From Candidatus Hodarchaeota archaeon (lineage in GTDB: Archaea; Asgardarchaeota; Heimdallarchaeia; Hodarchaeales; Hodarchaeaceae), in contig JAEOSR010000069.1 in the NCBI GenBank assembly GCA_016840285.1, positions 1 through 45,994 on the forward strand: a stretch of 45,994 nt of DNA. Direction: 5' to 3'. This document shows positions 43,003 through 45,994 of the stretch, piece by piece; positions within the stretch are counted from its first letter, which is position 1; each line of letters opens with the position of its first letter. Made by a program: the position numbers and the translations under genes. Under the pieces are notes generated by a model. It worked only from the letters and a program-made list of their open reading frames with translations. It ran no database searches and was not told where the DNA came from.

Positions 43003-45994
43003 TCAATTTAATTGTAGACGTCGGACGACAATCACAAGAGTGATAACAAAGAACAGAACGCATCCTACCCCTAGAAGATGAAAAATCATAAGGTTTGGAA
43101 GTGTATGGGGCGGATTGAAACGGATAGGAGGGGGAATGAACTTGTTCCACTCATTAGCTATGGTTATTGACCACATACCCTGATGGCTAGAAGCCACTTG
43201 CCAGGATCCTTCACTACAGGTGGCAGTGACTTGAATGATATATCGAGTCCCATCTGGTACGGTGGTAGTATCCCAGATATATGATGTAGTGGTAAGGTTT
43301 GATGCTAAAATGATCCAAGAAAGTCCATCACCCGAATAGGAGACTGTATAAGTTACGTCATGGTTGAAGACATCTTGTGCAGGGGCCCATTGAATATTGA
43401 ATTTGCCAAAGATGACCTCTCCTCCTACAGGTGAGAGTATGGTATATTGTTGAAAGTGGTGTAGGTTGTCAATGGCAATATCAGAAGAGAAAACACACCA
43501 AGCTCCCTCACTACAATTGCCAGTAATACGTAGAAGATACTGGGAACCATCAGCCACAGTGGTTGTATCCCAAATATAAAAGGAAGTTGTTAACCCTGTT
43601 TCTAATAAAATCCATTTCACTCCCCCATCAATCGAATAATGGACGGAGTATGTGACATCGTGTTCGAGTATATCAGCTGTTAACCATTGGATGGTAACAA
43701 CGCCTGTAAGGGTCTCTCCAACCCTCGGATTGACAAGCCAACCAAAGATTAGATGGTTTTGTTTGACGTATGGAGATCTGTCTGAATTTTTTCCCATTCC
43801 CTCAATCGAGTATTCTTGATCCACAATGTCATTCTCATCAATATCGGGGCTGATCCACTCATCCCAAAAGTTATGGTTGAAGAAATTGGACAGCCCGTTA
43901 TCATATGCTTGGGAACTACCCCCAATATTATTCCCATACAGATTGTTGTAATGGATCATGTTGTTCTCACCTGAAGGTATGCATATTCCGTAATAACTGT
44001 TGTTAATAATAGTATTACCAGACAAGGTGTTATTTACGGATGAATCTTCCAGCTGAATCCCTGTTTCACTGTTATTGGTAATTGTGTTGCAGAAAAGTTT
44101 GCACTCACCAGAGTTCTCTAGTAGAATCCCGCTTTCATTATTAGTAGTGATCGTGTTGGTCATGAGAACACAATAATTTGATACTGTCAATTTTACCCCA
44201 TGCTCCCCATTGTTCAAGATCGTATTATTTACTAGGACGCAATTATCTGAGGATTCTATATACGGATAATACCACCACCAACCATAGTCACCAATGAGAA
44301 TCCCAGTTTCCCCATTACTTGCGATCCAATTCTCTCTTAAACTATTATTGTGAGAATTTCTGAGAGAAATTCCCTTCTCACTATTGTGGCTGACAGTGTT
44401 GTTGACCAAGGTGCTATTTCCAGAGTCCCAAAGCCTAATCCCAGTCCCTCCGTTGTTGGAGACCGTATTGCTGTTTAAGATGCAATTCCCAGAAACATCA
44501 AGATTAATTCCCTCCCAAAAATTGTCAGTAACTGTGTTGCTAGTTAAGAGGCTGCTACCAGAGTAACCAAGTCCAATTCCATCACTGTTATTGGTGACTT
44601 TATTGCTGGTTAAGGTGCAGTATTCAGAGTCATGAATATTAATTCCCCACCCATCATTATTGGTAACTGTGTTGTTGGTTAGGAGGCTGTTTCCAGAGCC
44701 TTCAAGATGAATCCCCTCTCCTCTGGTGTTTGTGACTAGATTGTCAGAGATAACACTTTCAAAAGACCACTTCAGTTGAATACCATGCGTACCATTCGAA
44801 ATCACATTATTTTGAATCATAAGTTGCCAACAATAGGCTCCTATGATCCCTACTACATGTTGGTTCATCACTCTGACCGAGCTGCTAGCCACCAGTAAGA
44901 CTAATCCTGCTCCACTTGGGACTGTACCTTCAGTAGCATGCTGCCAATAGACAATAGGTTTGCTATCTATTGAATTATTCACCATTTCAGCTTGAAAATA
45001 GTTCCCAAGATCCCAACCAGTAATAGTAAAGGTATTATTCATTAAGATATTATCTCTAATTACATTATTGCCAGAGTTATCAAGATGGATTCCCAGTTCA
45101 CTATTATTTTCAATTGAGTTGTTGATCAGATAGCTATTTCCAGAGTCCCAAAGCCTAATCCCAGTCCCTCCGTTGTTGGAGACCGTATTGCTGTTTAAGA
45201 TGCAATTCCAAGAGTTTTCAAGATTAATTCCATTCCAAACATTACTGGTGACCGTATTGTTAAAGAAAAAGCTGTTCCCAGAGTCCCACAGTTTAATTCC
45301 TTCATTGTTATTAAAGAGCGTATTGTTTGTCAAGATAGCTCTTGAGATCTCAAGATGGATTGCTGTTCCCCTTGTGTTTGTGACAATATTATTAGAGAGA
45401 TAACTTTCATAAGACTCCATCAGCAGAATGCCATAGGTGCCATTCGCAATCACATTAGTTTGAATCGTAAGATTCTCAGAGTACACTCCAATAATCCCTA
45501 CTACATGTTGGTTCATCACTGTAACCGAACTGCAATCCACTAGTATGATTAATTCTGCTCCGCTTGGAACTGTTCCACCTGTAACATCTTGCCAATACAC
45601 TATGGGTTTACCATTTATTGAATTATTCAGCATCTCAGCTTGAATATAATACCCTGGTTCCCAACCAGTAATAGAAAAAGAATTATTTACTAAGGTGTTG
45701 TCCCTAATTACATTATTCCCAGAATTCTCAAGATAAATTCCTAGATCACTATTACTGGTAACTGTATTGTTGGCCAGAACGCTGTTCTGGGTGTTATAGA
45801 GATGAATTCCCACTCTACCGCCATGAGCGATCGTGTTGTTAGCCAAAATGCTATTGTCAGAACGATAAAGATAAATACCAGTTTCACCAGTGTGGGTGAC
45901 CGTGTTATTTACCAAAACGCTATCCTCAGAGTGAGAAAGACGAATTCCCTCCCCTCCGTTATTAGTAAGTGTATTATTGGTCAGGGTGTTCTGT
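43003..45994 (-). CDS. NosD-like parallel beta-helix surface protein (partial, start outside window)
   Basis: The minus-strand frame is open up to the right edge, so at least 997 residues are present and the true N-terminus (with any signal peptide) lies beyond. The first ~690 visible residues are ~23-residue right-handed beta-helix turns of the form N-T-V-T-N-N-x-x-x-G-I-x-L-x-x-S-x-N. They are interrupted twice by the same non-helical insert (GKPIVYWQDVTGGTVPSGAE and SKPIVYWQHATEGTVPSGAG). Two fibronectin/Ig-like domains follow (~690-890) with matching WDTTTVADGSQYLLRITGNC and WDTTTVPDGTRYIIQVTATC. The end is a membrane helix (LLGVGCVLFFVITLVIVVRR) and LQLN. Such proteins bind or modify polysaccharides or serve as adhesins. 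The TTG at 45915 is internal and not the start. Confidence 0.88.
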   Translation of the reverse strand, partial: QNTLTNNTLTNNGGEGIRLSHSEDSVLVNNTVTHTGETGIYLYRSDNSILANNTIAHGGRVGIHLYNTQNSVLANNTVTSNSDLGIYLENSGNNVIRDNTLVNNSFSITGWEPGYYIQAEMLNNSINGKPIVYWQDVTGGTVPSGAELIILVDCSSVTVMNQHVVGIIGVYSENLTIQTNVIANGTYGILLMESYESYLSNNIVTNTRGTAIHLEISRAILTNNTLFNNNEGIKLWDSGNSFFFNNTVTSNVWNGINLENSWNCILNSNTVSNNGGTGIRLWDSGNSYLINNSIENNSELGIHLDNSGNNVIRDNILMNNTFTITGWDLGNYFQAEMVNNSIDSKPIVYWQHATEGTVPSGAGLVLLVASSSVRVMNQHVVGIIGAYCWQLMIQNNVISNGTHGIQLKWSFESVISDNLVTNTRGEGIHLEGSGNSLLTNNTVTNNDGWGINIHDSEYCTLTSNKVTNNSDGIGLGYSGSSLLTSNTVTDNFWEGINLDVSGNCILNSNTVSNNGGTGIRLWDSGNSTLVNNTVSHNSEKGISLRNSHNNSLRENWIASNGETGILIGDYGWWWYYPYIESSDNCVLVNNTILNNGEHGVKLTVSNYCVLMTNTITTNNESGILLENSGECKLFCNTITNNSETGIQLEDSSVNNTLSGNTIINNSYYGICIPSGENNMIHYNNLYGNNIGGSSQAYDNGLSNFFNHNFWDEWISPDIDENDIVDQEYSIEGMGKNSDRSPYVKQNHLIFGWLVNPRVGETLTGVVTIQWLTADILEHDVTYSVHYSIDGGVKWILLETGLTTSFYIWDTTTVADGSQYLLRITGNCSEGAWCVFSSDIAIDNLHHFQQYTILSPVGGEVIFGKFNIQWAPAQDVFNHDVTYTVSYSGDGLSWIILASNLTTTSYIWDTTTVPDGTRYIIQVTATCSEGSWQVASSHQGMWSITIANEWNKFIPPPIRFNPPHTLPNLMIFHLLGVGCVLFFVITLVIVVRRLQLN
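44413..44489. repeat. 77-base direct repeat, copy 1 (inside the beta-helix gene)
   Basis: Identical over 77 bases to 45133-45209, exactly 720 bases away, so the repeats stay in frame. Sequence flanking it is similar but divergent, consistent with a tandem duplication of ~700 bases followed by local homogenisation. Confidence 0.9.
45133..45209. repeat. 77-base direct repeat, copy 2 (inside the beta-helix gene)
   Basis: Exact partner of 44413-44489. A second homologous pair in the same gene (TACTACATGTTGGTTCATCA at 44851 and 45499) is 648 bases apart, so the distance between paired segments differs by 72 bases, roughly one 23-24-residue helix turn. Confidence 0.9.

Noticed and set aside
44384..45403. 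Plus-strand ORFs rich in LLLK/LFKMQFPE repeats
   Set aside because: They are antisense shadows of the beta-helix repeats; their apparent periodicity is inherited from the real gene.

Overview
The window most likely comes from an Asgard (Promethearchaeota) archaeon, possibly near the Heimdallarchaeia side. It is AT-rich and encodes RadA, an XPD/Rad3-type Fe-S helicase, a Roadblock/LC7 protein, longin-like proteins, a V4R-domain protein, GT-C membrane glycosyltransferases and many secreted proteins held by a C-terminal membrane segment (one with a PGF-CTERM-like tail). Several genes have archaeal TATA-like boxes at suitable distances. The assignment rests on recognised families only; there is no rRNA and I found no tRNA.

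Layout. 1-2644: end of a partial gene and two overlapping minus-strand genes, the upstream one longin/Roadblock-like. 2880-7553: a GT87-like glycosyltransferase, a thioredoxin-V4R-V4R fusion, a Roadblock protein and an unknown protein. 7671-12000: a GMC-type oxidoreductase with a cysteine cluster, then on the minus strand an Hsp90 (HtpG) followed by a longin-like/winged-helix protein. 12368-16574: a PAPS-type sulfotransferase followed by a membrane-anchored protein that fuses an SCP2-like lipid-carrier domain to an arylsulfate-sulfotransferase propeller, then a convergent secreted protein. 16900-20396: a five-repeat surface protein and an aldo/keto reductase. 20397-20972 holds two tandem 49-codon paralogous ORFs. 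21021-25639: thymidylate kinase, a helical-repeat protein, a single-domain parvulin and a 1002-residue GT-C enzyme. 25742-31692: GIY-YIG protein, alpha/beta hydrolase-like protein, a membrane protein split by a frameshift, a Cas4-like protein that has lost its catalytic residues, a polytopic membrane protein and a GNAT acetyltransferase. 31717-39994: a zinc-ribbon/RDD protein and a five-gene, translationally coupled minus-strand operon (1598-residue Ig-like surface protein, YdjM-like membrane protein, bitopic exoprotein, a RecA-fold protein without Walker motifs, a RecA-type ATPase). 40153-42937: radA and the XPD-like helicase. 43003 to the right edge: a partial NosD-like beta-helix surface protein.

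The strongest candidates for something undescribed are the sulfotransferase plus SCP2-ASST pair (possibly sulfation of a lipid or hydrophobic substrate at the cell surface), and the RecA ATPase with its Walker-less partner, beside radA and a repair-type helicase but co-translated with surface proteins. Two tandem 49-residue paralogues and a catalytically dead Cas4-like protein also merit attention. No CRISPR array, insertion sequence, integrase or tRNA gene was seen.
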